Source: Anaerobacillus sp. CMMVII
Lineage (GTDB): Bacteria > Bacillota > Bacilli > Bacillales > Anaerobacillaceae
Direction: 5' to 3'
DNA: 64,000 nucleotides
Assembly (NCBI RefSeq): GCF_025377685.1
Contig: NZ_JACEHK010000010.1
Span: 186,001-250,000, forward strand
Made by a program: the position numbers and the translations under genes
In this document: positions 21,135 through 31,371 of the stretch, in pieces
How positions within the stretch are numbered: position 1 is the first letter of the stretch
How the letters are laid out: every line of letters begins with the position of its first letter
Notes under the pieces: model-generated
The model's database searches: none
The model's input: the letters and a program-made list of their open reading frames with translations, nothing else
What the model was told of the DNA's origin: nothing

Positions 21135-22759
21135 TTGAAAGAAAAGTTTTTCTCTATGACACTACCTTACGTGATGGTACCCAAGGTGAAGGGGTAAGTT
21201 TGTCAGTAGATGATAAATTGAAAATTGTAAAAAAACTAGATGAGCTTGGGATCCATTATATTGAAGGTGGTTGGCCAGGGGAGTAATCCAAAAGATATGG
21301 AATTTTTTAAAAGGGCCTAAAGAGCTCAACTCACCCACGCAACAAATCACCGCCTTGGAAGTACTAGAAGAATCGGAGTGAAGGTAGAGGAGGATGAAAA
21401 CCTCCTAAAACTCGTAGAGAGTGCGGTTAAAGCGGTAGCAATTTTTGGCAAGTCATGGGACTTTCAAGTTGAAAAAGCATTACAAACGACCCTAGAAGAA
21501 AATTTACAAATGATTGCAGAAACGGTCAGTTTTTTAAAAATAAGAACCTTCATGTAACATTTGATGCCGAACATTTCTTTGATGGTTATAAACAAAATAA
21601 ACATTATGCTTTAAAAGCAGTTTCTACAGCAGAATTGGCAGGTGCTGATTGTATTGCGTTATGTGATACAAATGGTGGTACATTACCTCATGAGATTACC
21701 GAGATTGTAAGAGATGTTTGTAGCAAGGTCAGTATCCAAGTAGGAATTCATTGTCATAATGATAGTGAAGTAGCTGTTGCTAACTCTCTTGCTGCAGTTC
21801 AAGCAGGAGCAAGGCAAATCCAAGGCACTATGAATGGTTATGGTGAACGTTGTGGTAATGCTAATTTAATTTCGGTTATCGCTAATTTACAATTGAAACT
21901 TAACTATCAGTGCATTGAAGCTGCTAAGTTAAAGACTTTAACCTCAATATCCAAGTATGTTCATGAAATAGCAAATCAGGTTACTCCAAGTAATCAGCCA
22001 TTTGTTGGGAAAAGTGCGTTTGCCCATAAAGGAGGAATGCATGTTAATGCAGTCCTAAAGCATCCACAAACATATGAGCATGTAATGCCTGAATTAGTAG
22101 GTAATAAACGTCGGGTTCTTGTTTCTGAGCTTTCAGGACAAAGCAATCTTATGTTCAAAGCTAAGGAATGGAATTTTAAGCTTAACAAACAGGACCCTAC
22201 GTCAAAACAATTGTTAGAAACAATCAAAGAAAAAGAGCATGATGGTTATCAATATGAGGCCGCAGAGGCTTCGTTTGAATTACTAGTAAGAAAAAGCTTT
22301 AATGACTGGAAAGATTACTTTTTATTAGATAGTTATAAAATATTTATTGAAAAAAATGGTGATGATGTATTCTCAACAGAAGCTGTTGTGAAACTTGCAG
22401 TTCAAAGTGAGCTAGTTTTATCAGCTGCAGAAGGGAATGGACCTGTCAATGCTCTTGACCATGCTTTACGGAAAGGGTTAGAGCAATTTTATCCAATCAT
22501 TAAAAAGATGTATTTATCTGATTACAAAGTGCGAGTTCTTGATGAAACAGAAGCAACGGCATCGAAAGTTCGTGTTCTTATAGAATCATCTGATGGAAAA
22601 GAAAAATGGAGTACAATTGGTGTTTCTGGTAATATCATTAAAGCGAGTTGGCTAGCATTAGTTGATAGTGTTCAATACTATTTAATGAAGCATGAAAGTG
22701 AGATTAAATTAGTTTCTCCAATGAAGGAAGAACCCTGTCTTGGTGTAAGTAATCACTAG
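21135..22759 (+). CDS. cimA: (R)-citramalate synthase-type enzyme (multiple frameshifts)
   Basis: HMGL-like acyltransferase of the CimA type, about 530 residues when frames are joined. It condenses acetyl-CoA with pyruvate on a threonine-independent route to isoleucine. [27 protein letters not shown] and [14 protein letters not shown] are the metal- and substrate-binding motifs. The C-terminal regulatory domain is intact. The 3' two-thirds (from about 21570) is one open frame; the first ~430 nt need about six or seven small insertions or deletions to restore the protein, two of them extra bases. Either the local consensus is poor or the gene is decaying. trpB follows 71 nt downstream. 2-isopropylmalate synthase is the alternative family, but the C-terminal half fits CimA better. 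Confidence 0.75.
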
Positions 22760-22830
22760 TCATGCGAAGTTTATGATTTGGAATTTATGAAAGTATGAGA
22801 AGCACAGTTATTTAGAAAGGATGAGACGAG

Positions 22831-24003
22831 ATGAGCAAAGTTGAGGCAGTTAATAACAAGGGCTATTTTGGAGAGTTTGGAGGAAGTTTTGTTCCACCAC
22901 AGTTACAACCAGTGTTAGATCGATTAGAAGAGGCTTTTATATTATATAAAGATGACCCAGATTTTAATGATGAGTACCTCTATTACCTTAAAGAGTACGT
23001 TGGTCGAGAGAACCCACTTACATTTGCAAAGCGGCTTACGGATAAGCTAGGTGGGGCAAAAATTTATTTGAAGCGAGAAGACTTAAATCATACCGGAGCA
23101 CACAAAATCAATAATGTTATAGGACAAATATTATTAGCAAAACGAATGGGGGCCCGCCGTATTATTGCAGAAACAGGTGCAGGTCAACACGGTGTGGCTA
23201 CTGCCACAGCATGTGCAATGTTGGGCTTAGAATGTATTATTTATATGGGAGCAGAGGATATCCGGCGCCAAGCTCTTAATGTGTTTCGCATGGAGCTTTT
23301 AGGTGCAAAAGTTGAAGCAGTTCATAAAGGTCAAGGGCGTCTAAAAGATGCTGTAGACGAAGCACTGAACGATTTAATCAAAAACTATGAAAATACGTTT
23401 TATTTACTAGGTTCTGCAGTTGGACCACATCCGTTTCCTTCAATTGTCAGGCACTTTCAAGCGATTATTAGTAAAGAATCGAAGCGTCAAATTTTAGAGA
23501 AGGAAGGCCGCTTACCTAATTTAGTCATTGCTTGCGCCGGTGGGGGAAGTAACGCGATTGGAGCTTTTGCGGAGTATATTGGTGACGAAGATGTACGCTT
23601 AATAGGAATAGAGCCTGAAGAAGCTGCAAGCCTTACAAAAGGAACTCCAGGTGTGTTACACGGCTTTAAATGTTTAGTTTTACAGGATGAAGAGGGGAAT
23701 CCGTTACCAACACATTCTATTTCTGCAGGTTTGGATTACCCTGGAATTGGCCCAGAACATAGCCATTTAAAGGTCAGTGGACGCGCCGAGTATTATACCG
23801 TCTCTAAGGAAGAAGTTCTTCACGCATTTCAGGAGTTAGCACGTATTGAAGGAATAATTCCAGCATTAGAAAGTGCACATGCAGTTGCTTTTGCGTTGAA
23901 GGAAGCGCCACTACTTGGTGAGGACCAAATCATTATTGTAAATATATCTGGTCGTGGAGATAAAGATGTAAATGAGGTTGCTTTATTGCTCAAACAAATG
24001 TAA
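22831..24003 (+). CDS. trpB: Tryptophan synthase beta chain
   Basis: A 390-residue PLP enzyme joining indole and serine to make tryptophan. The PLP Lys is in HTGAHKINN (Lys92). ETGAGQHG and the phosphate-binding [10 protein letters not shown] are intact, so this is the canonical TrpB1 type. RBS AAAGGATGAG precedes the ATG. No other trp gene is near, and trpA in particular is absent. It sits after cimA with its own terminator, which suggests an orphan or duplicated trpB. I see no T-box or TRAP-type leader upstream. Confidence 0.93.
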   Translation: MSKVEAVNNKGYFGEFGGSFVPPQLQPVLDRLEEAFILYKDDPDFNDEYLYYLKEYVGRENPLTFAKRLTDKLGGAKIYLKREDLNHTGAHKINNVIGQILLAKRMGARRIIAETGAGQHGVATATACAMLGLECIIYMGAEDIRRQALNVFRMELLGAKVEAVHKGQGRLKDAVDEALNDLIKNYENTFYLLGSAVGPHPFPSIVRHFQAIISKESKRQILEKEGRLPNLVIACAGGGSNAIGAFAEYIGDEDVRLIGIEPEEAASLTKGTPGVLHGFKCLVLQDEEGNPLPTHSISAGLDYPGIGPEHSHLKVSGRAEYYTVSKEEVLHAFQELARIEGIIPALESAHAVAFALKEAPLLGEDQIIIVNISGRGDKDVNEVALLLKQM

Positions 24004-24005
24004 AA

Positions 24006-24042
24006 ACAAATGGGATGACTACGAATGAGTCATCCCATTTAT
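24006..24042 (+). terminator. Terminator of trpB
   Basis: AAATGGGATGACT, ACGAA, TGAGTCATCCCATTT, a 12-13 bp stem followed by ATG. The T-run is short. Confidence 0.7.
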
Positions 24043-24048
24043 GATGTT

Positions 24049-24120
24049 AGAAAACCTGCCCCGAGATCTTGATATCGTGACATTACTAGCTTTTTTAAGA
24101 GGTTCTTGGAGAAAATAGCC
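24049..24120. repeat. MITE-like repeat fragment, copy L
   Basis: CCCGAGATCTTGATATCGTG, ACATTACTAGCTTTTTTAAG and the end GGAGAAAATAGCC match the right half of the repeat at 35170-35331. Confidence 0.6.
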
Positions 24121-25076
24121 TTAATTATTAAAGCTCGGGTATACATATGGTGATTGTGGCTCAGCTACAACAGTTACTTCCCTTAAGTGTATGACAGGCA
24201 ATTGATAACCGTGATACTCAGTTTTATGAATAGTCCCACGAACTTTGATCCACATATCATTTTCAAAGAGATAAGCATCCTCGGTTTCAATTAATGTCCC
24301 ATATACACCTGCATCAGCAGTACAACATGTCATTGAAAATCTGGCTACGACGAGTCTATTTTCTTCAAAATCCTGTTCGCGAAACACAAATCCAGTAATT
24401 TCCATTTCTTACCGATAAATTTTTCTAAGTGTAAGTCAAGGAGAGTCATAACATCTAAATAGTTTTGGTCTGTTACTTGAATGACCGATTCCTTAAGTAA
24501 TTCGGACATTAGTTCATCATAATACTCGCTAAACCAATCTTCTTCATAGAAATCTTCAATTTGAAAATGTTCTATTTCTTCATCGATGTCATTGGCATCA
24601 AGGCTAGCCAGATATCCTTCAGGATCATTCAAAAATTGATCAGTCCTTGGTGTAGAAGAAGATGGCTCTTCTACAGGTTTCGATAAATTCATTCCTGAAC
24701 CATATATGATACCGCGGTTTGCGGCGATTGAACTGTTCAGTGCCTGATCTGGTATGATGAACCCCATAAGAAGAGGCAAGATAAAAATTGAGTAGATAAG
24801 TAGTTTTGCCCAAACAGGACCTGCAACTTGATGATCTAGTCCACAATCACAATCGATATCCTCTTCGGCTTGTCCTTTCCTTGTACTACGAAAAATTTGA
24901 ATGATCCCTAGAAGGAAAAATACAATGATAGAGAAATAAATGAAAGGCATCATTTTTGGTGCAATATAATATTTCATATTATCCGAAATAATTAGCCCTA
25001 AAATCAGCAGTGCGAAACCAAAAAGGATAATTCCTCGAAGATAAGCATGGAAACCAAGGTCACCGTTATTATTCAC
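24121..25076 (-). CDS. ycgQ: YcgQ-like membrane protein, TIGR03943 family (frameshifted)
   Basis: Partner protein of the YcgR permease, about 318 residues when joined. The N-terminal part has two to four membrane helices (residues 10-60 and 90-110), then an acidic linker and a soluble OB-like C-terminal domain (ITGFVFREQDF, RFSMTCCTADA, ending PYVYPSFNN). The frame breaks at FIGKK. Adding one A to AAGAAATGG gives GKKMEITGFVF and rejoins the C-terminal 94 residues. The TCC Cys pair and the family suggest a metal-related role, but the function is unproven. A MITE-like copy separates it from ycgR. Confidence 0.8.
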
Positions 25077-25131
25077 ATGAACACTTCCTTTCTGACAAAT
25101 TTAAGATTGATGGTCAAATCAGTTTTTTTAT

Positions 25132-25241
25132 AAGGCTGTTTTCGTAAACTTTGTTGCTTTTAGAAAAGAGCGTATAATAAAGGATCAAAAATTCGTAGAT
25201 ACTTCTAAATGGAAACACAACAAGCTATGAGAAAACGGCTT
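25132..25241. repeat. MITE-like repeat, copy B
   Basis: GGCTGTTTTCGTAAACTTTG at the left; CAACAAGCTATGAGAAAACGG at the right. A short copy lying between ycgR and ycgQ. Confidence 0.7.
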
Positions 25242-25254
25242 TGGTAAGGTGTCA

Positions 25255-26285
25255 TTATAAGATAAAAAAGTTTAACAATAAGACAGAGATGAATACTACA
25301 ATTGTAACAGTTGCCATAAACACTAAGACAAACTTAGTTTTAAAGAAGGCTAGGAGCATAATTGTATTTTTTAGATCAAGCATTGGACCGTAAACTAAAA
25401 AGGCGATAATTGAACTTGTTGTAAAATTGTTTGCAAAAGATGCAGCTACAAATGCATCGGCTTCAGAGCAAAGGGATAAAACATAGGCGAAAGCCATCAT
25501 CACAAACGTTGCTGAATAATCATTTGAACCAAGTGCTTGGAGGATACTTCTGTCCAAAAAGGTTTGGAATAAAGCTGCGATAAAAGCACCAGCGATCAAA
25601 TATTTTCCCATCATAAAAAATTCATCCGCAGCATGATACATTGTTTGCTTTAAACGATTTACCCTTTTAGCTGGTGTAACATTTGTAATGACTTGTTTAC
25701 CAATTAGTTCTTCTTTGGTCCATTTTAACTGGTCATTATTTTTACGGAAAATAAAGTAAATGATTGCCCCGATAAGGATTGCTAGGATGAAGGCTAGTCC
25801 CATTCTAGAATAAAGAACGGTAGGATTAGACCTAAATGCATAGAATGTCGAAGCAAAAACAACGGGATTAAGGATCGGTGCACCTACTAAAAAGACGACG
25901 CCAACATGCAAAGGCATACCCTTTTAATTAACCTTCTTACAACAGGTACAATCGCACATTCACAAATCGGAAAGATGGCGCCAAGTATTGCGGCAGGTAT
26001 TAAAGCTCCGAGAGCATTTTTCGGTAAGTACCGTTGAATGGTATCTTCGGAAACATAGATTTGAATTAACGCGGATACAAATACACCTAATAATATAAAG
26101 GGAAAAGCTTCAATGATAATACTTATAAAAATGGTATTAACATTAACGATACTATCAGGTAAGTTAGAAAAGGTAATAGAACCTTTTACTTTTTCAATGT
26201 TAAAAAAGAGCAATAAGAAAACTAGTAATAAGGCAACACCGAGTAAATCTTTTGCCAAAGATGATACTGATTCTTTTATGTTCAT
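25255..26285 (-). CDS. ycgR: YcgR-family permease (DUF318; frameshifted)
   Basis: Predicted integral-membrane permease of about 343 residues when joined. Hydrophobic helices alternate with the conserved PICECAIVPVVRRLIK (first half) and the second PF03773 repeat (GAPILNPVV; ALCSEADAFVAASF-like). The reading frame breaks after RRLIK. One extra A in AATTAAAAGGG restores RRLIKKGMPLHVGVVFLVGA. It is paired with ycgQ and divergent from a CobW GTPase with a Zur-like palindrome between them. Metal transport is an inference from this context. Confidence 0.8.
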
Positions 26286-26440
26286 ACGGATCTACTCCTA
26301 TTTAGATTATAAGATTATATAGACTTATGATTTAGGATTGCATCGAAGCAATCCTAAAAAAATCTGCATTTTTTCATACCATCTAGTATTCTATCATAAA
26401 ATCCCTCTTTTATGAACGAACCTTAATATTCCTTTTGTTT

Positions 26441-26461
26441 AAATAGTAATGATTCCTATTT
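26441..26461. promoter_or_regulatory. Candidate Zur-type operator
   Basis: AAATAGTAATGATTCCTATTT is a near-perfect 21-bp palindrome (9 of 10 positions per arm) with the 10-1-10 layout of Fur-family boxes, especially Zur. It lies between ycgR and the CobW gene. Confidence 0.45.
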
Positions 26462-26515
26462 GTTTTTTTTATAACTTATGCTAAGTTTAGTTTAATTCAT
26501 GTAGTGGAGGAGATT

Positions 26516-27508
26516 ATGAGAAAAAGAGTTCCTACTTATATTATCACAGGTTTTCTAGGTAGTGGGAAGACGACGGTTTTACAAAATCTACTTACCTATT
26601 GTAAAGATAACAATCGTAAGCCTGCAATCGTCTTAAATGAAATCGGAGACACTAATGTAGAGCAAGATTTGTTTCGCGACGATCATGTACTAGAAATGCT
26701 AAATGGGTGTATTTGCTGTTCAATTCAAGGTGACTTTACGCAAGAGCTTCATTCGTTTTTAATGTCATTAAAGGAAGAAGATGTTCCGGATCTTTTATTT
26801 ATTGAGGGGACAGGTATCGCTAATCCAATAGAGATTGTCGATGGTTTAACGGATCCACTCTTAATTGATATGGTAGATTTATTTTCAATTATTAATCTAA
26901 TAGATGGAAGTAAATACATTGAATATCAAAGTATTTTTTCAAGCTCAAAAGACGTTCGTGCTCTCCTAAAATCCCAAGTTACTACAAGCACATACATTAT
27001 TTTAAATAAAATGGATTTAATATCAGAAAAATTAGCGGAGAAAGTAAAACGTAAAATTAGCGCTTTAAAGAAAGACGAAGCTCTTTTGGTAGAAACAAGT
27101 TATGGGGAAGTGGATATTCAGGAAGTACTGGAAAAAAGAATTACGACCCATCGTACTGAGAAATTACCATTAGGGAAATGCGGTTGTACAGATGAACATC
27201 ATTGTACGACTCACAGCCCTGTGAATAACCACTCATTTCAAGCAATTAAAATTGCTGTGACTAATCCTGTCGATCGGATTCAGTTTGAGAAATGGCTAAT
27301 GCAACTACCAGAAACGTTGGTCCGTGGAAAAGGGATTGTTCAATTGACAGAGACTGAAGGTTTGTTCCAATTCCAATATGCTTCAAAGCAATTAAAGTTG
27401 ACGCGAATGAAGGAAGGAAATAAAATTAATCCTTGTTTAATATTAATAGGCGTCGATCTTGACAGTAAAAAGATTGAAGGTTCATATACAGAAACGTTCA
27501 GTAGATAA
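26516..27508 (+). CDS. CobW/COG0523-family GTPase (putative metallochaperone)
   Basis: A 330-residue G3E GTPase. Walker A GFLGSGKTT is at residues 12-20. The metal-binding GCICC motif is at 64-68, and NKMD is the GTP-specificity motif. A Cys/His-rich segment follows (CGCTDEHHCTTH near 220-231), as in zinc metallochaperones, then the CobW C-terminal domain. I use ATG 26516, 6 nt after GGAGGAG, rather than the in-frame GTG at 26504. B. subtilis ZagA (YciC) is the best-known relative and is Zur-controlled; the palindrome at 26441 fits such control. Confidence 0.85.
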   Translation: MRKRVPTYIITGFLGSGKTTVLQNLLTYCKDNNRKPAIVLNEIGDTNVEQDLFRDDHVLEMLNGCICCSIQGDFTQELHSFLMSLKEEDVPDLLFIEGTGIANPIEIVDGLTDPLLIDMVDLFSIINLIDGSKYIEYQSIFSSSKDVRALLKSQVTTSTYIILNKMDLISEKLAEKVKRKISALKKDEALLVETSYGEVDIQEVLEKRITTHRTEKLPLGKCGCTDEHHCTTHSPVNNHSFQAIKIAVTNPVDRIQFEKWLMQLPETLVRGKGIVQLTETEGLFQFQYASKQLKLTRMKEGNKINPCLILIGVDLDSKKIEGSYTETFSR

Positions 27509-27512
27509 TGAT

Positions 27513-27548
27513 AAGGGAGGCCACTCAGATGAGGGCCTCCCTTGTTTA
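27513..27548. terminator. Bidirectional terminator between cobW-like gene and uppP
   Basis: AAGGGAGGCC, ACTCAGATGA, GGCCTCCCTT then GTTT, between convergent genes. Confidence 0.85.
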
Positions 27549-27555
27549 ATGTCGC

Positions 27556-28384
27556 TTAAACATCCATAACTGTTGATGGTTCAACAAATAGGAAAACTAG
27601 AATTGCTACTACGAAACAATAAATAGCAAAATAAATCAACTTACTTCTTTTAAGGAAATCAATTAGCCAAATAATTCCTAACCAAGAGCAGAAAAAAGTT
27701 GTAATAAATGAAACGATTAGAGCTGGTGTTCCAATCGCAGTAAAGATATCCCTACTAACATCTCCTACTGCTAACACTGTTGAACCTAAGATAACAGGAA
27801 TAACAAGTAAAATGAATATCTAACTGCTGTATCACGCTCTAAACCGGCCATTAACGCTGCAATTAGGGTTGCACCGGAACGAGATATACCAGGTAAAACA
27901 GCCAATGTTTGCGCAATTCCAACGATAATGGAATCAAGGAATGTCATTTCTTTTTCTGAACGGTTACCGTACCGATGAAATTTTCAATGAATACTAACCC
28001 TAGCCCAGTAATAAATAAAGTTACTGCTATAAAAGTCGGAGTTTTCATTGTTTCCCCGACAAAGTCTCCAAGTAGGATCCCTAAGACACCTGTAATGATC
28101 GTTGCAATAATAATATAAATGGCAAACAGGAAATGAACGCGATTTTCAGCTGATCTTGTTTTAAAAAAGCTGAAAAACCCAATAATCACAGCAACTAGAT
28201 CTTTCCGGAAATAAATTATAACAGCTAATACAGAAGCTAAATGTAAATAAATTTCAAACGCTAACCCTGGAAAGGTGGTTCCTAAAATAAGTTGTGTAAT
28301 TACGATATGGGCTGTACTAGAAATAGGTAAGAATTCCGTTAAACCTTGAATAATTCCAAAAATGATAGCATCTAATATAGACAT
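27556..28384 (-). CDS. uppP: Undecaprenyl-diphosphate phosphatase (two frameshifts)
   Basis: Membrane phosphatase recycling undecaprenyl pyrophosphate for cell-wall synthesis, about 276 residues when joined. The start [20 protein letters not shown] and the SSTAH motif, then the second signature [10 protein letters not shown] (readable at about 27870-27900), identify it. Two breaks occur. One is near 27965 (GTVTVQKKK versus NRSEKEMTF). The other is near 27822, where one T added to ATTTTAC restores [11 protein letters not shown]. An essential-type gene with two homopolymer losses points to consensus errors rather than decay. Confidence 0.85.
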
Positions 28385-28544
28385 AATGTCTCCTTCCTAT
28401 GTAACAAAATCACTGATAACCATTCTAGCAAATAAAGTGATTTAAATAAAGGTGTTTTATTATTTGTTTTGTCATATTTAACTGTGTGAATCTCATAATT
28501 ACCTTAATCGAGTGAATAATGAAATTCATGAACTAGAAACGCCA

Positions 28545-28573
28545 TTGAAACTTCTATAAAGGTTCTTTATACT
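28545..28573 (+). promoter_or_regulatory. Sigma-A promoter of the crcB operon
   Basis: TTGAAA (28545-28550), 17-nt spacer, TATACT (28568-28573), 37 nt before the first crcB start. No fluoride riboswitch aptamer is visible between them. Confidence 0.75.
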
Positions 28574-28609
28574 TTAAGTTGCATAAATACAGTAGAGAGA
28601 AGAGATTAC

Positions 28610-29028
28610 ATGAATCGTAAGATAGTAAAAACCTTTTTGCGGTAGGGCTAGGAGGCGCATTCGGTACGTTATTTCGGTATTTTATCAATATCCAAACAGT
28701 TTCAGTCTTATTCCCTCTTGGCACGTTATTGGAAAATCTTATAGGAAGCCTAATATTAGGGTTTTTAACAGGGTTGCTCGTTCATATGAAATTTTCAGAG
28801 ACTTGGAAAGTAGGTCTTGGAGTAGGTTTTTGCGGTGGATTTACAACGATGTCTACATTAGCGGCCGATTTTTATGGTCTTTTACAAGCTCCGGAAGTTT
28901 TTAACTCAATTATTTATCTCTTGGCTTCTATAGTTGGAGGAGTTTTCCTAGCATTTATAGGGTATTTACTTGGTGAAAAGCAAAGTTCTCGTCTCCATTC
29001 TACTAAAAAAGCAGGTGAGACAAATTGA
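28610..29028 (+). CDS. crcB1: Fluoride channel CrcB/Fluc 1 (frameshifted)
   Basis: A small four-helix fluoride exporter of about 139 residues when joined. It starts MNRKIVKTFF; the frame is lost at CTTTTTGCGG, where one more T gives FFAVGLGGAFGTLFRYF. The conserved GGFTTMSTLAAD (gate and Na site region) and the N-x-x-G pattern (NLIGSLILG) follow. Its stop overlaps the TTG start of the second crcB, as is usual for heterodimeric Fluc pairs. Confidence 0.85.
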
Positions 29029-29426
29029 ATCTCGTTTTCGTGATGGCAGGAGGAGCTATTGGTGCGATGACTCGTTATGGGGTGGGGCTTTATATAATGA
29101 GAAAGGTTCCACAGCCACCGTTTCCACTTGCGATGCTCGTTGTTAATGTAATTGGCTCATTAGGGCTAGGGATTTTTATAGGTACTAATTATGCTGAACT
29201 CGAAGTAACAGTCCTTTATGAAGCACCGCTTTATTTATTCGTTGGTCTTGGTTTTTTTGGAGCTTTCACAACTTTTTCTACTTTTAGTGTTGAAACAATG
29301 CTCCTTTTACGACAAGGCAAGGTGATAGTAGCTTTTATTTACGTATTGCTTTCAATGGCCTTGTCGATTATCTTTTTTAGCGGTGCAATTTTGTTGTTAA
29401 CAAGTAATTACTTTGGAGGGTATTAA
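29025..29426 (+). CDS. crcB2: Fluoride channel CrcB/Fluc 2
   Basis: A 133-residue partner channel with four hydrophobic helices. RYGVG, NVIGSLGLGIF and FGAFTTFSTFSVE are the Fluc signatures. TTG start with AGGTGAG 5 nt upstream, overlapping the crcB1 stop. Together with crcB1 it would form a dual-topology heterodimer exporting F-. Confidence 0.9.
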   Translation: MNLVFVMAGGAIGAMTRYGVGLYIMRKVPQPPFPLAMLVVNVIGSLGLGIFIGTNYAELEVTVLYEAPLYLFVGLGFFGAFTTFSTFSVETMLLLRQGKVIVAFIYVLLSMALSIIFFSGAILLLTSNYFGGY

Positions 29427-30065
29427 ATGGCAAAAAATCGTTTTATAAGTTTTATGATTACGATTGTCGCTGTGGCTTTTATCGTATTTGTGGTGGTTGA
29501 TAATCTGAAACAAGAAGATGATCAAATGACAGTTCCAAATGAAGAAGAAAATGTAGATGAAGAGGCTACAGTAAGCTCACCTTATATTGCTAAGGATGAA
29601 ATTGGTTTATTACGTGGGATGTTTGCCCCAGATTTCACCTTGCCATTATGGGATACAAAAGAAGAAAAAGCTTTATCTGACTTTCGAGGTCAGATTGTTG
29701 TTCTAAATCTTTGGGCATCATGGTGTCCGCCTTGTCGAGACGAAATGCCAGATTTAATAGAATTACATGAAAAGTATCAAGATCAGGGAGTGGCTGTTGT
29801 CGGGATTAATATGAAGACGCTAGAAAGAAATGAAGAGGCAATAGAAGAGTTTATGGATGAGTTTAATGTGACCTTTCCTACGTTTGTTGATCAGCCCATT
29901 GACACTTTAAATCAAAGAGGAATTGTAGAAGCGTTGTACCAAGTCAGGGCAATACCTGCCACCTATATTTTAGATAAGGAAGGTCGAATATTTATCCCAA
30001 TCCGCGGCAAAGTGAATTATACGATGTTAGAAACAGAAGTGAAAAAGTTACTAGAGTACGAGTAA
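29427..30065 (+). CDS. Membrane-anchored thioredoxin-like protein (TlpA/ResA family)
   Basis: A 212-residue thiol-disulfide oxidoreductase. An N-terminal anchor (about 8-26) is followed by an acidic linker and a thioredoxin domain with WASWCPPC (Cys100, Cys103) and the cis-Pro in VRAIPATYIL. It is predicted to lie on the outer face and reduce extracellular disulfides, such as apocytochrome c or spore proteins. The ATG follows the crcB2 stop directly with GGAGGG upstream, so it is translationally coupled to the fluoride-channel genes. Why it shares that operon is not evident. Confidence 0.85.
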   Translation: MAKNRFISFMITIVAVAFIVFVVVDNLKQEDDQMTVPNEEENVDEEATVSSPYIAKDEIGLLRGMFAPDFTLPLWDTKEEKALSDFRGQIVVLNLWASWCPPCRDEMPDLIELHEKYQDQGVAVVGINMKTLERNEEAIEEFMDEFNVTFPTFVDQPIDTLNQRGIVEALYQVRAIPATYILDKEGRIFIPIRGKVNYTMLETEVKKLLEYE

Positions 30066-30114
30066 CTATCAAAACTTCATTCGAAATTGTGGTAATAAAA
30101 TATTATATGAAACG

Positions 30115-30151
30115 AGAAAAAACAAGCATTCAATGAAGGCTTGTTTTTTCT
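30115..30151 (+). terminator. Terminator after the crcB-thioredoxin operon
   Basis: AAAAAACAAGC, ATTCAATGAAG, GCTTGTTTTTTC. Confidence 0.85.
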
Positions 30152-30311
30152 ATAAGGCGGTTTACTCAAAGATTGTCACTTTTATATTAGCTAGTAATCA
30201 CAAGATAGATCAATGTCAGGGGCATCTATTCTAACTTTTTAGGACTTTTTCGAATATCGACTGCTTTAATGGATAGATTATTTAAATTGTTAGTGCTTTC
30301 CCTTTGTTAGT

Positions 30312-31226
30312 TTAGCGATGCAAGGTATAAAGGCTTCTTTTGACAAGCGTTTCTAATTTGCTTAGCAATTCATTTGAAAGACCATCAATTTCTTGAGTTG
30401 AAAGGTTATTTAGAAGTTGTTGCAATGTCCTAGCACCAGGCACAACAGTAGCAGTAGGCTTATTTCCTAAGCAATAATGAAGCGCAAGTTGCTGCAATTC
30501 ATAATTATGTTGGTGAGCCAAGTGTTGTAAACGGGGAAGTACTTGCGATAATTCTTCTTGAGAGTAATCTAAGTAACCGTCCTCGTTCAATTTTGTCAAA
30601 AAAGCTTCGCTCAAAAGTCCTTTGGCTACTGGTCCACGTGCAATCAGACTAATATTTTTTTCGGCTAATAAAGGCATGATTTCCTCTTCAGGTCTTCTGT
30701 CCAGCAAACTATACTGCATCATTACACTACTAATGTTTGATTTATTGACATATTCTTTTATTACGTTAGGGCGAATTGAGGATATACCGTAATAGCGAAT
30801 CCAGCCTTCTTGAATGAGTTCCTCAAATGCCTCAATTGTTTCTTCAATTGGATCATCTATGGTACCACCGTGAAGTTGATATAAATCGATATAATCTGTT
30901 TGTAATCTTTTTAAGCTAGATTTTACAGCCTGTTTAATATATTTCTTAGTTGGATTCCAAGTCCAGCCTTCTTTCTGGTCCTTCCACTCATTTCCAACCT
31001 TTGTAGCAATTAATATGTCTTGGCGTTTTTTCTTTAAGCTTTTTCCGATTAATGTTTCATTTTGCCCATAATCGTATAGATCGGCTGTGTCAAAATAGTT
31101 CACACCCATATCAATTGCTTTATGTAATATATATTCACTTTCTTGGCTAGTTGTACTGAGTGACATGCAACCTAAGCCTATTGTTGATGCGAGTAACTTT
31201 GAGTTACCAATGCTTCTTTTTTGCAT
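30312..31226 (-). CDS. Aldo/keto reductase (YqkF-like)
   Basis: A 304-residue NADPH-dependent aldo/keto reductase. GLGCMSLS opens the barrel and YFDTADLYDYGQNE carries the catalytic Asp and Tyr. ATKVG and QLHGG supply the Lys and His. I choose ATG 31226 (MQKRSIGNSKLL) because AGGGGG lies 8 nt upstream; an in-frame start 21 codons earlier lacks a site. It occupies the yqkF position next to mciZ/nudF as in B. subtilis. Physiological substrate unknown. Confidence 0.88.
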   Translation of the reverse strand: MQKRSIGNSKLLASTIGLGCMSLSTTSQESEYILHKAIDMGVNYFDTADLYDYGQNETLIGKSLKKKRQDILIATKVGNEWKDQKEGWTWNPTKKYIKQAVKSSLKRLQTDYIDLYQLHGGTIDDPIEETIEAFEELIQEGWIRYYGISSIRPNVIKEYVNKSNISSVMMQYSLLDRRPEEEIMPLLAEKNISLIARGPVAKGLLSEAFLTKLNEDGYLDYSQEELSQVLPRLQHLAHQHNYELQQLALHYCLGNKPTATVVPGARTLQQLLNNLSTQEIDGLSNELLSKLETLVKRSLYTLHR

Positions 31227-31371
31227 CTTCTTATCCCCCTTAAATCTTTGTACTCCCTCAAAGATAGCAATGACTAAACGGAATTTCAAATCCTGGAAGG
31301 TTAATTAGCTGTGGATAGGTAATAATGTTTTTCAGGGCTGTGATAAATCAAAAAAGAGGAGTTTTTGTTTT

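Noticed and set aside
22760-22830. T-box or tryptophan leader before trpB
   Set aside because: The 71-nt gap is too short and lacks the T-box sequence and a terminator.
28385-28610. A fluoride riboswitch upstream of crcB
   Set aside because: None of the conserved aptamer blocks is visible between the promoter and the start.
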